Source: Burkholderiales bacterium
GTDB taxonomy: Bacteria; Pseudomonadota; Gammaproteobacteria; Burkholderiales; Usitatibacteraceae
Reading direction: 5' to 3'
NCBI GenBank assembly: GCA_014378085.1
Contig: JACMOJ010000544.1
Location: forward strand, 1-33,980
Length of the DNA: 33,980 nucleotides
Shown here: in pieces, positions 15,314-24,616 of the stretch
How the letters are laid out: each line of letters opens with the position of its first letter
How positions within the stretch are numbered: the stretch's first letter is position 1
Made by a program: the position numbers and the translations under genes
Notes under the pieces: generated by a model
What the model was told of the DNA's origin: nothing
The model's input: the letters and a program-made list of their open reading frames with translations, nothing else
Database searches by the model: none

Positions 15314-17764
15314 TTAATTCCTGAATGAACTTTTCAAAAATAGCACTGGTTTATCGGTGTGACCCGCCGCCCATATTTCCGCAACCGTCGCACCGGCCGG
15401 TGCCGTGACCTCAGCGGCATTCTCTGTCGCTTCCGGCATACAGTCAAATAACGATATATCCACTTTCAGCTGTTTGGCGTTGGCATCGAGCCAGCGAATT
15501 TGCAGCCGCCCCTTCGTCTCAGTGGAAGCACATTTGGCCACCACCGAATTTCGGTAAGTCCGTCCAGCGATCACAGGTACCGCTTGGCTCGCGGGCGTCA
15601 GCGTGCTGACCAGAATTCCACTGTCCTGCCGCTTGACGTCTGCCATCGACCAGCCTGCCTGGTCACCCGCGTAGCTGGGATTAATAAGCAGTTCACGCGC
15701 ATACTGAAAATCTGATTTTAGCTTTCGAACGCTTACTGTCCCGAAGTTTGCGAGTTCCATTGATACCTCATTAAGGCGGTTCAAAACATCGGTCTTCACA
15801 GTTCGATATTCATTATCGACCACAACCAAGTTAACGCCGCGTTCGCTCAGAACGCTAGCGATAGCGGTTGCAGTTGGGGCATTTTCCACCTCGCTCAAAA
15901 ACTTTCTGTTGTACCAGTTGGCATACAAGACGTCGCCTCGGGCACCCGCCCCTGCGGCAGCAGCGAAAACTGCGATTGGACGCTCATTGCCATTGATGTG
16001 GCCGGCGAGTTCTACCGCCGCACGGGTCGGATACATCTCACGAATACTATCTGCCCGGTCACGCGCCATAAACGCAGATTTTAAAGGGAAGTCGAAATAT
16101 GGCGAGGCATTGGTGATAAACACCAGATTCAGCCCTAGCAACGCAACCACGATCGTCTCAAAGATTCTCGCAAGCAAACCCTTTGTGGACAAAATTATGC
16201 CCAATGCGACCCCAATACCCGCCGTTAAAAGGGCTGTTGCTGGAAACACGTAGCGCAGATAAGCCATCGCCTGAAAGCAAACAATGATCGATAGAAAACC
16301 AATGACTAAGAGGGCGACCGCGCGTCGGTGACGCGTCCAGTACAACACAATCAGGGTCGGGAGAATCAGCACCAGCCAGTGAAACCCCGCGCCTCCTGGA
16401 AAGCTCTCCAAGTATTTGCCTGTGTTTAGCGTGATATCCCAAGGCGTTTTCCAAGAAAATCCCCTTAGAAACCTTGAGTCCACAAAGTTTTCCACGGGAT
16501 AAAGTGCCGATTTGAAAATTCCGTTATAAAAGGGAAACAGCGGGTTGCCCGTCATCGCCCAGGCAGTTACGTAAGGCACACAACCAAGGGCGACGAAACA
16601 AGCAAGGCCGACCGCAACGCAACGCGCATGCGACGTTCGCAGCCAGTACTGCGGGCGTAGTACTAATATCAGCAACAGTAGCGGCAACACGGTAAATGTG
16701 ACCGCCTTCGCCGAGGCCGCCAGCCCTAGGACAATTCCCGCCAGCAGCAAGTACGCTGGAGACGGCTTGTCCTCAACGGTCGACCGGAGCACAAGCCAAC
16801 AGCCTGCAACAATGTAAGCGCCCCAAATTGATTCGATGAAGAGACTGCTTCCCTCCGTAAAAGTCAATGGTGCAGCAAGGAAAAAAATTGCGCCCCAGCA
16901 GGACGCGATCCAATTGCCGCCCGCCCACTGAACGATGCGAACGATCAGGAGCGCTACCGACAAGATGAATAAAACGTTTATCAGGCGCGACGCACTCTCA
17001 CCGCCAAGTACGTACGCCAAGGTGTACAACCAGTCGCCCAACGCCGGCATTAGCGCCCAAACATAAGTACTGGCATCAAAAGTCCAGAGCCCCTGATTTG
17101 CAATGAATCTGGGGATAAACAGATGCATGGCTAACGCATCATGCCCAACCTCTGGCATATACGCGGTCATCAAGTAGATCATTCCCAGCGCCAGGATGAC
17201 AGAATGAAGTAGGAGCCTCCGGCCACGCGCTTCAGCTTGCGCTTTCGGCTTTTGCACCGCTGCGAGCAGTTCGCGAGCCAGTCGCATCGTATATTGGCGG
17301 CCAACAAACAACACCAGTGCGAGCAAGCCAACGTAGAAAGCAGGGTAGTTGATCGGGAAATGTGCTGCAACACCAATTAGCGTCGCAAGAATGCCCGCGC
17401 CTACAAGAAAGTAGACTGTGCCATCTTGTGTTGGCTCTGAACACAGAAATTTGATTACCTGCTCCCCCAGCACGCGGCTTGCAGCCCAAACTAGGAACAC
17501 CACCAAGAGCGGCCATATCCCGCCGGTTGCTGCGCCTAGACCCACCGTGAGCAACAAAGCGACACTGAGAAAATTGAGGCGGGTAAACCTCAGCAATGCC
17601 AGCGCGCATGAGACAGACCCCAATAGAAAATAGGCAAACCTCCTTCCGCCGCCACTGGAGAACCTAACTGCCGAGGACCATTCAAGCTGAGAAAGACTAT
17701 GTCCTACGAATCCGAGAACCAGCAGGGTGAGGAGCACGATAAAAGCTAATACGACACGGTTCAT
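15314..17764 (-). CDS. Large GT-C-type membrane glycosyltransferase with C-terminal beta-sandwich-like module
   Basis: This 816-residue protein has many predicted membrane helices over roughly residues 1-545. MPEVGHDALAMHLFIPRF near residue 203 matches the first periplasmic loop of GT39/GT83-like enzymes that use polyprenyl-phosphate sugars, with the acidic residues expected to be catalytic. The C-terminal periplasmic part (about 560-816) contains a Rossmann-like stretch (NLVVVDNEYRTVKT) and then a probable carbohydrate-binding-like sandwich beginning INPSYAGDQAGWSM. It is the first gene of a two-gene unit with the GT2 downstream, and probably decorates a cell-surface glycan, lipid or protein. 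The acceptor cannot be told from sequence. Confidence 0.8.
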   Translation of the reverse strand: MNRVVLAFIVLLTLLVLGFVGHSLSQLEWSSAVRFSSGGGRRFAYFLLGSVSCALALLRFTRLNFLSVALLLTVGLGAATGGIWPLLVVFLVWAASRVLGEQVIKFLCSEPTQDGTVYFLVGAGILATLIGVAAHFPINYPAFYVGLLALVLFVGRQYTMRLARELLAAVQKPKAQAEARGRRLLLHSVILALGMIYLMTAYMPEVGHDALAMHLFIPRFIANQGLWTFDASTYVWALMPALGDWLYTLAYVLGGESASRLINVLFILSVALLIVRIVQWAGGNWIASCWGAIFFLAAPLTFTEGSSLFIESIWGAYIVAGCWLVLRSTVEDKPSPAYLLLAGIVLGLAASAKAVTFTVLPLLLLILVLRPQYWLRTSHARCVAVGLACFVALGCVPYVTAWAMTGNPLFPFYNGIFKSALYPVENFVDSRFLRGFSWKTPWDITLNTGKYLESFPGGAGFHWLVLILPTLIVLYWTRHRRAVALLVIGFLSIIVCFQAMAYLRYVFPATALLTAGIGVALGIILSTKGLLARIFETIVVALLGLNLVFITNASPYFDFPLKSAFMARDRADSIREMYPTRAAVELAGHINGNERPIAVFAAAAGAGARGDVLYANWYNRKFLSEVENAPTATAIASVLSERGVNLVVVDNEYRTVKTDVLNRLNEVSMELANFGTVSVRKLKSDFQYARELLINPSYAGDQAGWSMADVKRQDSGILVSTLTPASQAVPVIAGRTYRNSVVAKCASTETKGRLQIRWLDANAKQLKVDISLFDCMPEATENAAEVTAPAGATVAEIWAAGHTDKPVLFLKSSFRN

Positions 17765-18137
17765 ATTTTGCTCATGACATAAGACGGTTGGTTGTAGAAA
17801 GATTTACAAACGCCACACTAACAGAGCATTAACTACCCTCGAAGCCGGACGTCGACGCATCAGGCTATGTAGTAGTTGCGCGCGTGTCATCTACGGTCGA
17901 GGGTCTTGGACCGTTCCGACCTGTAACTTGTCATGCAATTTGCCGCTTGATCGGCCGGCTTTCAAAAGCGGTAAGACCACGCTTCCTTTTTGACCACTGC
18001 GTCAACGACTGAAACGGAAAATATTTTTGTGCCGATTGCCGCCGAGCCGCAAATCTCCTCCCTTCCAATGCGGTCAATCTAGCTACCAAGAGCCAACTGC
18101 TCGAACCATCCCGCGGAACTACAGCGGGCGCGGCAAT
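17765..18137. other. 373-bp intergenic region upstream of the glycosyltransferase pair
   Basis: No gene-like ORF is present. On the minus strand this is the 3' flank of the methyltransferase and the leader of the GT-C gene, so a promoter is expected here, but I cannot assign boxes with confidence. A small CCCGC-N9-GCGGG hairpin lies near 18111-18130, just past the methyltransferase stop; no T-tract follows it. Confidence 0.35.
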
Positions 18138-19058
18138 TCACACTAATTTTCGGATCCATAAGCTGCTGCCGCCGTAAAACCGTCCGTTGCATTCGGAAAG
18201 CGCTTGCTTAAGTAGCTGCGGCAGCGCGTAAAACGCGTAAGCGGAACCAAATTCGATTCGAAAGCTGCAATTAAGTGTCAGCAGCGCGCGTACGAGGTAC
18301 TGCTCGTTCCAGCACCGCTTACGCTCAACCACCCATTCGCGAGGATAGTCATGTGGAAGAAATATATCGTGGATGTGGATGAGTACGCCAGCTTTTAATC
18401 GCGGGACGATTTCAAACATCAAATAGTTGACGTCGCTGTCTGTTTTGCTTATGTGCGACGAATCGATAAAGAGGATATCCCCAGATTCCAAATTTGCAAA
18501 AATATCCAACGGGACATTCTGAACTCGCTCGCGGATCAGCACGTTAATTCCCGCTATCGTCCGCTTCAGGAATTGGCGGGGGTAGGGCTCGATACAAGTG
18601 ATGTGCACAGCACTGTTTAAGAACCGTCGATTCACATCGGCCATTAGCAACGATGAAAAGCCTGACCCAACTTCAATTATTTGTTTCGGTCGCCAGTGCC
18701 GCATCAGCACAAACAGCGCGATCGAATCAAGCCACGCAAATTGGGAATTAGTCTGAAAAAACTGCTCTACCGCATTTTCATCCCGTACACCAATCGGCAT
18801 CGTTTCCGAATATTCAAACGACCCAACGAATTGCGGAAAAACTTCTCGCAGCAATTGCTCGTGACCCGCGTGATTGAAGTCGATACCAACTAAATCAGGC
18901 GTAGCCGGCCAAATTTTTTCAGAGCGCTCTTCGATATCCGCAATATTGATGACCGGAGAGTAGTAGTGGCCGTTTGGATACCCGCGTTGCCCACTCAAAA
19001 ATTGGTCAGGGAAGAACAGAGACAGCAGCCTCCGAAATTGCAAAAGTATTGGAATCAA
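18138..19058 (-). CDS. Class I SAM-dependent methyltransferase (Methyltransf_24-like)
   Basis: This 306-residue protein has a SAM-binding motif IIEVGSGFSSLLMADV near residue 126, an acidic turn ITCIEPYPRQ, and SGDILFIDSSHISKTDSDVNYL followed by LIHIHDIFLPHDYP. This is the pattern of small-molecule or sugar methyltransferases of the Methyltransf_24/cephalosporin-hydroxylase-like group. The only start near the conserved N-terminus is TTG at 19058, one base after the metZ stop, which implies translational coupling to metZ. No SD is evident, so the exact start is uncertain. It forms the tail of the biosynthetic operon and borders the glycan genes, so it may belong functionally to them. Confidence 0.75.
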   Translation of the reverse strand: MIPILLQFRRLLSLFFPDQFLSGQRGYPNGHYYSPVINIADIEERSEKIWPATPDLVGIDFNHAGHEQLLREVFPQFVGSFEYSETMPIGVRDENAVEQFFQTNSQFAWLDSIALFVLMRHWRPKQIIEVGSGFSSLLMADVNRRFLNSAVHITCIEPYPRQFLKRTIAGINVLIRERVQNVPLDIFANLESGDILFIDSSHISKTDSDVNYLMFEIVPRLKAGVLIHIHDIFLPHDYPREWVVERKRCWNEQYLVRALLTLNCSFRIEFGSAYAFYALPQLLKQALSECNGRFYGGSSLWIRKLV

Positions 19059-19059
19059 T

Positions 19060-20238
19060 TCAAGTGGTCAGCGTTAGGTCGGCTTCAATATCATCAACAT
19101 GCTCCAAGCCAACTGCGATTCGCAACATCCCATCGCTAATGCCGGATGCGGCGCGTTCCGCGTCGGTTAGGCGCGCATGGGTAGTTGTCGCCGGATGTGT
19201 AATTGTCGACTTTGTATCGCCGAGATTTGCCGTGATCGAAATCATTTTACATGCATCAATGACGCGCCACGCCGCATCTTGGCCACCCTCGACTTCGAAG
19301 GCTAGCACCGCGCCCTGCATCGTGGCCTGTGTCATCGCGAGTTGATATTGGGGATGTGACTCTAAGCCGGCGTAATGCACCCGCTTCACCATCGGGCGCG
19401 TTCCTAGCCAGCGGGCCAATTCAAGCGCCCGCGCCGATTGGGCTTCGATGCGGATGCGCAGGGTTTCTAAACCTTTCAGACATATCCACGCATTAAACGG
19501 GGACAACGCCGCGCCGGCGGTACGGACATACCCATAAATCGGCTCGATGAGGGTTTTGCTTCCACACACAGCGCCAGCCAGCACCCTACCCTGTCCGTCG
19601 AGATACTTGGTTGCCGAGTGCACCACTAAATCCGCCCCTAATTCAAGCGGGCGCTGCAACGCTGGGGTAAGCAGGCAGTTATCTACGGCAAACACCGCCC
19701 CGGCCTGTTTGGCAATTTTTGCTACCGCTCGGATATCGGTTATTTCCGCCAGAGGATTAGACGGCGACTCGCAAAACAGGAGTTTGGTGTTGGGCTGAAT
19801 CGCTTCTTCCCACTCGTCAGTTTGGGCACCATTCACCCATGTCGTGGTGATTCCCAGTCTGGCGGCGATTTGATCAAACAGCGGAACAACAGTACCAAAC
19901 ACGCTGCGCGACGAGACCATGTGGTCGCCCTGTTTCAGCAGTCCGAATACCGTCGCGGCGATGGCTGCCATGCCCGTCGCGGCGGCAACACAGTCTTCGG
20001 CTCCCTCAAGAGAGGCAAGGCGCTGCTGAAACATCGTGACGGTCGGATTCGTGAAACGGGAATACAAAAAACCCGATTCTTGATTGGCGAACTTACGCGC
20101 TGCTTCCGCCGCACTCTTATACGTAAAACTTGAGGTCAGGAATAACGCTTCCGAATGTTCCTGAAAATTTGACCGCAACGTGCCGGCGCGAACCGCGCGT
20201 GTCTCAAACTCAAACCCTTCATCGTCGAGCGTTACCAT
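19060..20238 (-). CDS. metZ: O-succinylhomoserine sulfhydrylase (methionine biosynthesis)
   Basis: This 392-residue Cys/Met-metabolism PLP enzyme carries FLTSSFTYKSAAEAARKF, YSRFTNPTVTMFQQRL and the PLP lysine in VVHSATKYLDGQGR (Lys211). It makes homocysteine from O-succinylhomoserine and sulfide in the cytoplasm. Position directly downstream of purF (9 bp) is the usual place of metZ in this class and favours MetZ over cystathionine gamma-synthase or MetY. It is followed by a methyltransferase starting one base after its stop. Confidence 0.93.
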   Translation of the reverse strand: MVTLDDEGFEFETRAVRAGTLRSNFQEHSEALFLTSSFTYKSAAEAARKFANQESGFLYSRFTNPTVTMFQQRLASLEGAEDCVAAATGMAAIAATVFGLLKQGDHMVSSRSVFGTVVPLFDQIAARLGITTTWVNGAQTDEWEEAIQPNTKLLFCESPSNPLAEITDIRAVAKIAKQAGAVFAVDNCLLTPALQRPLELGADLVVHSATKYLDGQGRVLAGAVCGSKTLIEPIYGYVRTAGAALSPFNAWICLKGLETLRIRIEAQSARALELARWLGTRPMVKRVHYAGLESHPQYQLAMTQATMQGAVLAFEVEGGQDAAWRVIDACKMISITANLGDTKSTITHPATTTHARLTDAERAASGISDGMLRIAVGLEHVDDIEADLTLTT

Positions 20239-20247
20239 TTAAAAGTT

Positions 20248-21774
20248 TCAGTCCACCGTCGTGAAACCGAGGTCTAGCTGATTGACTTCGCTCGAACCTT
20301 CATCGCCGCGCGTCTCGTCATCGATACGACTAGCTTCGATACCCGCAAGGTACTCCGCCGTGACACCGCCGGTGATGTAGTGACCATCAAAGCATGACGC
20401 GTCGAACGTCTTAATCTGTGGGTTGCATCGACGAACATCGGCGACCAGATCCGACAGCTCTTGGTAGAACACCGCATCGGCACCAATCGCCTGTGCAATT
20501 TCTGCGGCGTTGCGGCCGGTTGCGATCAACTCACTGCGGGTTGGCATGTCGATACCGTACACATTTGGAAACCTGACGGGAGGCGCTGCCGAGGCAAAGT
20601 AAACCTTGAGAGCGCCACACTCTCTGGCCATCTGAACGATTTCCTTGGAGGTGGTGCCACGAACAATGGAATCATCCACCAGCAGGACATTTTTACCCTT
20701 GAACTCAACCCCCATCGCATTAAGTTTCTGCCGCACAGACCTCTTGCGTTGCGCTTGCCCAGGCATGATAAATGTCCGACCGATGTAGCGGTTTTTTACG
20801 AAGCCTTCGCGGTACTTAACACCGAGTACTTGGGCAACTTCTACGGCCGAAGGCCGCGACGTGTCAGGAATCGGAATCACCACGTCAATTTGAAGATCAG
20901 GCGCTTGACGCTTGATCAGTTCACCGAGCGATTTGCCCATCAACGCACGCGTTTCGTAAACAGAGATACCATCTATTACCGAATCGGGCCGCGCTAAGTA
21001 TACATATTCAAAAATACACGGGTTCAGGCTTGGGTTAATCGCACATTGTCTGGAGAAGAAATTGCCGGACTGGTCGACGAGAATGGCTTCGCCAGGCGCA
21101 ACGTCACGCATCACTGTAAAGCCCAAGGTGTCGATGGCGACACTTTCAGAGGCCACCATAAATTCCACACCATTCTCGGTCTCGTGTTTGCCGATGACGA
21201 GCGGACGGATGCCGTGCGGATCACGGAAGGCAAGTAACCCGTAGCCGGCGATCATCGCAACGATGGCATAGGCACCCTTTGCGCGACGGTGCACACCTGC
21301 GACCGCTGAGAAAATAGATTCAGGGTCAAGGCGCGGCCCCTTCGCTGACAGCGTTAATTCGTGCGCCAGAACATTTAGCAGCACTTCCGAATCCGAACTC
21401 GTATTCACATGGCGCAAATCGTCTTGGAACAATTCGCGCTGCAACGCCGGCGTGTTGATCAGGTTACCGTTGTGCCCCAGCACAATGCCGAACGGCGAGT
21501 TCACATAAAACGGTTGCGACTCGGCGACACTCGATGCCGAACCAGCAGTGGGATATCGGCAGTGAGCGATGCCCATCGTCCCGGTGAGATTGCGCATGTC
21601 ACGGGTACGAAATACGTCACGCACTAGCCCTTTGTCCTTGTGCATGTGAAACGTGCGACCGTCGGCGGTCACAATACCCGCCGCGTCTTGGCCACGGTGC
21701 TGTAACACCGTCAGCCCGTCATAGAGCAATTGACTGACAGGGCTCTTGGAGACGATGCCGACAATGCCACACAT
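20248..21774 (-). CDS. purF: Amidophosphoribosyltransferase (first step of purine synthesis)
   Basis: This 508-residue enzyme converts PRPP and glutamine to 5-phosphoribosylamine. The N-terminal glutaminase starts with the nucleophile Cys2 (MCGIVGIVS). The phosphoribosyltransferase part has the PRPP motif [18 protein letters not shown] near residue 360. AGGGATAA upstream of the ATG is a reasonable SD formed by the end of cvpA, 5 bp away. The cvpA-purF pair is conserved in proteobacteria. The protein looks complete. Confidence 0.96.
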   Translation of the reverse strand: MCGIVGIVSKSPVSQLLYDGLTVLQHRGQDAAGIVTADGRTFHMHKDKGLVRDVFRTRDMRNLTGTMGIAHCRYPTAGSASSVAESQPFYVNSPFGIVLGHNGNLINTPALQRELFQDDLRHVNTSSDSEVLLNVLAHELTLSAKGPRLDPESIFSAVAGVHRRAKGAYAIVAMIAGYGLLAFRDPHGIRPLVIGKHETENGVEFMVASESVAIDTLGFTVMRDVAPGEAILVDQSGNFFSRQCAINPSLNPCIFEYVYLARPDSVIDGISVYETRALMGKSLGELIKRQAPDLQIDVVIPIPDTSRPSAVEVAQVLGVKYREGFVKNRYIGRTFIMPGQAQRKRSVRQKLNAMGVEFKGKNVLLVDDSIVRGTTSKEIVQMARECGALKVYFASAAPPVRFPNVYGIDMPTRSELIATGRNAAEIAQAIGADAVFYQELSDLVADVRRCNPQIKTFDASCFDGHYITGGVTAEYLAGIEASRIDDETRGDEGSSEVNQLDLGFTTVD

Positions 21775-21779
21775 ATGCT

Positions 21780-22331
21780 TTATCCCTGAAGTACAACAGT
21801 ATTAATTAGGCCAAGTGCCAAACGCTGCGGTGCGGCGGCATTTCGGTAGCGCACCTTTGCTGCCACCGCGTCGGGTAGCAGGCTGCGTGTATACAACGCG
21901 GCAAGCTCCATCCAAGGAGTCAATGTTGCCTCTCTCCAAATAGCCGACTGCGGAATTTTCGTGAGTCCGACCGCGAGTGTGATGGCCAACAACACCAGCA
22001 ATCCACGCGCAAGACCAATCAGGGCACCGACCCCGCGGTCGAGCGTACTCATGCCTAATTTTCGCACGACTTCCGAGAGCAAACTTGCGATCAACGAGAC
22101 CGTCACAACCACACAGAGAAAGATGGTTGCCCAAGCGAGCACGGTTCGCCCGACAGGCTCGCCGACCCACTCGGCAAACATCGGCGCGAGGTCCGATGCA
22201 AACGCATGCGCAATACCGTAGGCGAGAATCCATCCCGCAATATTCATCACCTCACGTATGGCACCACGCACCACACCGGCACCCACCGATAGCAGCAACA
22301 AAACGATCACGCCGTAGTCGACTGCGTTCAT
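21780..22331 (-). CDS. cvpA: CvpA family inner-membrane protein
   Basis: This 183-residue protein has about four membrane helices (residues 5-25, 28-48, 62-86, 101-122) and ends in a short cytoplasmic tail. The segments [24 protein letters not shown] and [19 protein letters not shown] match the CvpA/colicin V production family. Its molecular function is not settled; roles in envelope stability have been reported. It sits between dedD (3-bp gap) and purF (5-bp gap), its standard place. Confidence 0.9.
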   Translation of the reverse strand: MNAVDYGVIVLLLLSVGAGVVRGAIREVMNIAGWILAYGIAHAFASDLAPMFAEWVGEPVGRTVLAWATIFLCVVVTVSLIASLLSEVVRKLGMSTLDRGVGALIGLARGLLVLLAITLAVGLTKIPQSAIWREATLTPWMELAALYTRSLLPDAVAAKVRYRNAAAPQRLALGLINTVVLQG

Positions 22332-22334
22332 GGT

Positions 22335-23075
22335 TCAGGGAAGCGCAACAACTTTGCCGTCAACACCTGCCAACTTGACTTGCGCCAGCGCGCCATCGGC
22401 TTTCTCTTTGGTTGAAAATGGGCCCACGCGTACGCGGGTGACCGTCCCCGTTTTGACCGGCAGCACATCGGTGAAAACTGGTAGCTTCGCTTCCTTCATC
22501 CGGGCAACCAACGCTTTTGCATTGTCCGCATCTTTGTATGCACCGAGCTGGATGACAAAACCCGCTAGGGCGGCGGTTGAAGTGGGTGCCTTGGCGACAG
22601 CAGCGCCGGCGACAGCGGCAACGTCTGCTTTTGCATCGCTCTTGGCCGGCAGTAGTTTCGTCGGCGCAACTGCCGCCGATTCTGCTTGTGCCTTACCCAG
22701 CTTGTCGCTCTCGGCGGTGGCTACCTTGACCGGTGCCACTTCAGCTGTTGATAAGGTTTTGGGGTCAGCCTTTGTATCTGTTTTGCCGGGCATACCAACG
22801 GCCGCTGTCGCAGGCGTTTTGCCCGCGTCTTTCTGCGCCACCTCTATCGGCGGGGCAACAGGAATCGGCAGCGGCGGCTGACCGTCTTTTGACGGAATGG
22901 GCACCTCAATTTCTTGGCGAGCAGCTTGTTTGCGGCGCGGCTCGGAGTCAAAGATCATCGGCAACACCACGATGGCCAGAACGCCCACGGTAAAAGCACC
23001 GATTAGCCTGCGACGCCCACGGCGTTTTAGCTCCAATTCTGCGGCGGTTGGCTCAGGTGGATTTGCAGTTGGCAT
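22335..23075 (-). CDS. dedD: SPOR-domain protein (DedD-like, septal peptidoglycan binding)
   Basis: This 246-residue bitopic membrane protein has a short basic cytoplasmic N-terminus, one TM helix (about residues 22-43, LIGAFTVGVLAIVVLPMIF), and a long Ala/Lys/Pro-rich periplasmic linker. A C-terminal SPOR domain follows (about 168-246, starting GFVIQLGAYKDADNAKALV and ending DGKVVALP). SPOR domains bind denuded glycan at the division septum. Placement between folC and cvpA matches dedD in related genomes. Linker composition is low-complexity and evolves fast, so length differences from relatives are expected. Confidence 0.9.
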   Translation of the reverse strand: MPTANPPEPTAAELELKRRGRRRLIGAFTVGVLAIVVLPMIFDSEPRRKQAARQEIEVPIPSKDGQPPLPIPVAPPIEVAQKDAGKTPATAAVGMPGKTDTKADPKTLSTAEVAPVKVATAESDKLGKAQAESAAVAPTKLLPAKSDAKADVAAVAGAAVAKAPTSTAALAGFVIQLGAYKDADNAKALVARMKEAKLPVFTDVLPVKTGTVTRVRVGPFSTKEKADGALAQVKLAGVDGKVVALP

Positions 23076-23125
23076 CGAGTAATTGGAAGAAAAGCAGGGG
23101 ACAACAGAAAGGGCACAGGCGCGTC

Positions 23126-23177
23126 GGCTTTTGCGTGAGGCTTATGTGTGAGGCTTTTGGGTGAGGCTTTTGGGTGA
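23126..23177. repeat. Four tandem copies of a 13-bp repeat between folC and dedD
   Basis: Units GGCTTTTGCGTGA, GGCTTATGTGTGA, GGCTTTTGGGTGA and GGCTTTTGGGTGA are exactly contiguous at 23126-23138, 23139-23151, 23152-23164 and 23165-23177. The last two are identical and the first two differ by one or two bases. The array fills half of the 108-bp folC-dedD gap, starting 6 bp after the folC stop. It is non-coding and is likely to vary in copy number by replication slippage. Confidence 0.85.
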
Positions 23178-23183
23178 TTGCGA

Positions 23184-24572
23184 CTACTTAACCACGTTAA
23201 GCAGGTCCGCCACCGTATAGAAAGAGCCGAACCCTAAAATTCTATCATTCTGGGTCGCTCTCTCACGCGCTGCGATGTATGCGCCCTCAATGGTGGCAAA
23301 TCGATCGTAGCGCCCCGCCAACCCAGCGGCATCCAGAATTGCGGCAACATCCTCCACTGAGGCACCGCGCTCGCCACCCAATCCGGCCACATACCAATGG
23401 TCGATACGGTCCTTGATGATATCGACCACTTGCCGGATGTCCTTGTCTTTCAACATCCCGAACACCGCGTATGTATTTTCATAAAACCCCATCATGCCGA
23501 GCGCATCTTGCAGGGCGCGCGCCGCGTGCGGGTTGTGGGCGACATCCAACACCACCGTGGGCCGCCCAGGCAGCACCTGCATCCTGCCCGGCCACTCAAC
23601 CTCTAACAAACCGCGTTTCACGTGATTTTGCGAAACCGGCAGACCGCCGTCCGCTACGTTGATGGCGGCCAGCGCGGCGAGCGCAGCCGATGCGTTGCGC
23701 AATTGGTAAGTCCCGCGCAATGCCGGGTATGGCAGTGACGCGCGGCGCGTCGTGTTGCCAAGAATCGTTCCCTGCCACTGCCATTGCCCATCTAACGTTG
23801 AATATTGGTAATCACGACCAAAGCGAATCAAACGCGCATCGATGGATGCCGCGTGTTCCCCAACTGTCACTGGCATGTCGGAATCGGCGTAAATGGCTGG
23901 TTTTCCTGCACGGTAGATGTGCGCTTTCTCCCAACCAATCTTCTCGCGCGTGTCGCCAAGAAATTGTTGGTGGTCGAGATCCACCGAAGCCAGAATCGCC
24001 ACATCTGCGTCGATAAGATTCACGGCGTCAAGACGCCCGCCCATCCCAACTTCAAGAATTGCCACATCTAGATTTGCCTCGGCAAAACACCACAATGCGG
24101 AAAGTGTGGCGTACTCAAAATAAGTCAGCGGGATGAGTTCGCCGTCGCGGCGCGCAGTTTCAACCGCCGCAAACGACGCGACAAGATTCTCATCGCTCGC
24201 TTCGCCGCGCGAGAGCCTCACGCGCTCGTTGTAACGCAACAAGTGTGGTGACGAATAAAAGCCGGTGCGGTAGCCGGCAATGTCGAGAATCGCTTCGAGC
24301 ATCGCGCAGGTAGAACCCTTGCCGTTGGTGCCGCCGACAACGATGTTGCGCAAGGCCTTGGGCGAACCCATGCGCTGCCATACTTCACGCACCCGGTCGA
24401 GCCCCATGACGATTTCCGCCGAGTGCTGGCGGCCAATGTAATCCAGCCAGCCGCTCAGTGTGTTTGGTGTGCTGAGTGGGTTTGGTGTGCTTAGCGTGAT
24501 TAGCGTCTTAGCGGCGGACAACGGCAATCCCGCAGAAAAAATTCGGGTATACATCGGCTGGAAAAACCCCAC
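23184..24572 (-). CDS. folC: Dihydrofolate synthase / folylpolyglutamate synthase
   Basis: The reading frame from ATG 24572 has 462 residues. Mur-ligase-type motifs are present: P-loop VVGGTNGKGST (about 78-88), YFEYATLSALWCFAEANLDV, EVGMGGRLDAVN and VLDVAHNPHAAR. It adds glutamate to dihydropteroate and folates. The conserved domain begins near WLDYIGRQH (residue 42). The first 40 residues are extra and include an 18-bp tandem duplication (LSTPN repeated), so the true start may be ATG 24554 or an internal TTG. It follows accD with a 109-bp gap that holds a structured repeat. Confidence 0.93.
   Translation of the reverse strand: MGFFQPMYTRIFSAGLPLSAAKTLITLSTPNPLSTPNTLSGWLDYIGRQHSAEIVMGLDRVREVWQRMGSPKALRNIVVGGTNGKGSTCAMLEAILDIAGYRTGFYSSPHLLRYNERVRLSRGEASDENLVASFAAVETARRDGELIPLTYFEYATLSALWCFAEANLDVAILEVGMGGRLDAVNLIDADVAILASVDLDHQQFLGDTREKIGWEKAHIYRAGKPAIYADSDMPVTVGEHAASIDARLIRFGRDYQYSTLDGQWQWQGTILGNTTRRASLPYPALRGTYQLRNASAALAALAAINVADGGLPVSQNHVKRGLLEVEWPGRMQVLPGRPTVVLDVAHNPHAARALQDALGMMGFYENTYAVFGMLKDKDIRQVVDIIKDRIDHWYVAGLGGERGASVEDVAAILDAAGLAGRYDRFATIEGAYIAARERATQNDRILGFGSFYTVADLLNVVK
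24459..24494. repeat. 18-bp tandem duplication in the folC N-terminal extension
   Basis: TGTGTTTGGTGTGCTGAG (24459-24476) and TGGGTTTGGTGTGCTTAG (24477-24494) differ at two positions. The frame is kept and encodes a repeated L-S-T-P-N. It lies just before the conserved FolC domain, which suggests the N-terminal extension is under weak constraint. Confidence 0.75.
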
Positions 24573-24576
24573 TAAC

Positions 24577-24616
24577 GGCGGGCATCTTGGACCAAAAACA
24601 CGTGAAAACGGCCGCC
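24577..24616. repeat. Structured 40-bp dispersed repeat, copy B (between accD and folC)
   Basis: GGCGGGC (24577-24583), 19 bases, then TGAAAACGGCCGCC (24603-24616): the same form and spacing as copy A at 4891-4930. The GGCGG/CCGCC stem is extended by TAA/TTA across one mismatch. Nearby, GTGAAAAC (24602-24609) and GTTTTCAC (24626-24633) make a second perfect 8-bp inverted repeat that uses part of the same arm, so two alternative hairpins are possible. On the minus strand the element lies about 65 nt past the accD stop, with GTTTTT-containing stretches inside and after it. Confidence 0.6.

Noticed and set aside
23126..23177. Tandem repeats as a possible CRISPR array
   Set aside because: Units are 13 bp and directly contiguous with no spacers; no cas genes are present.
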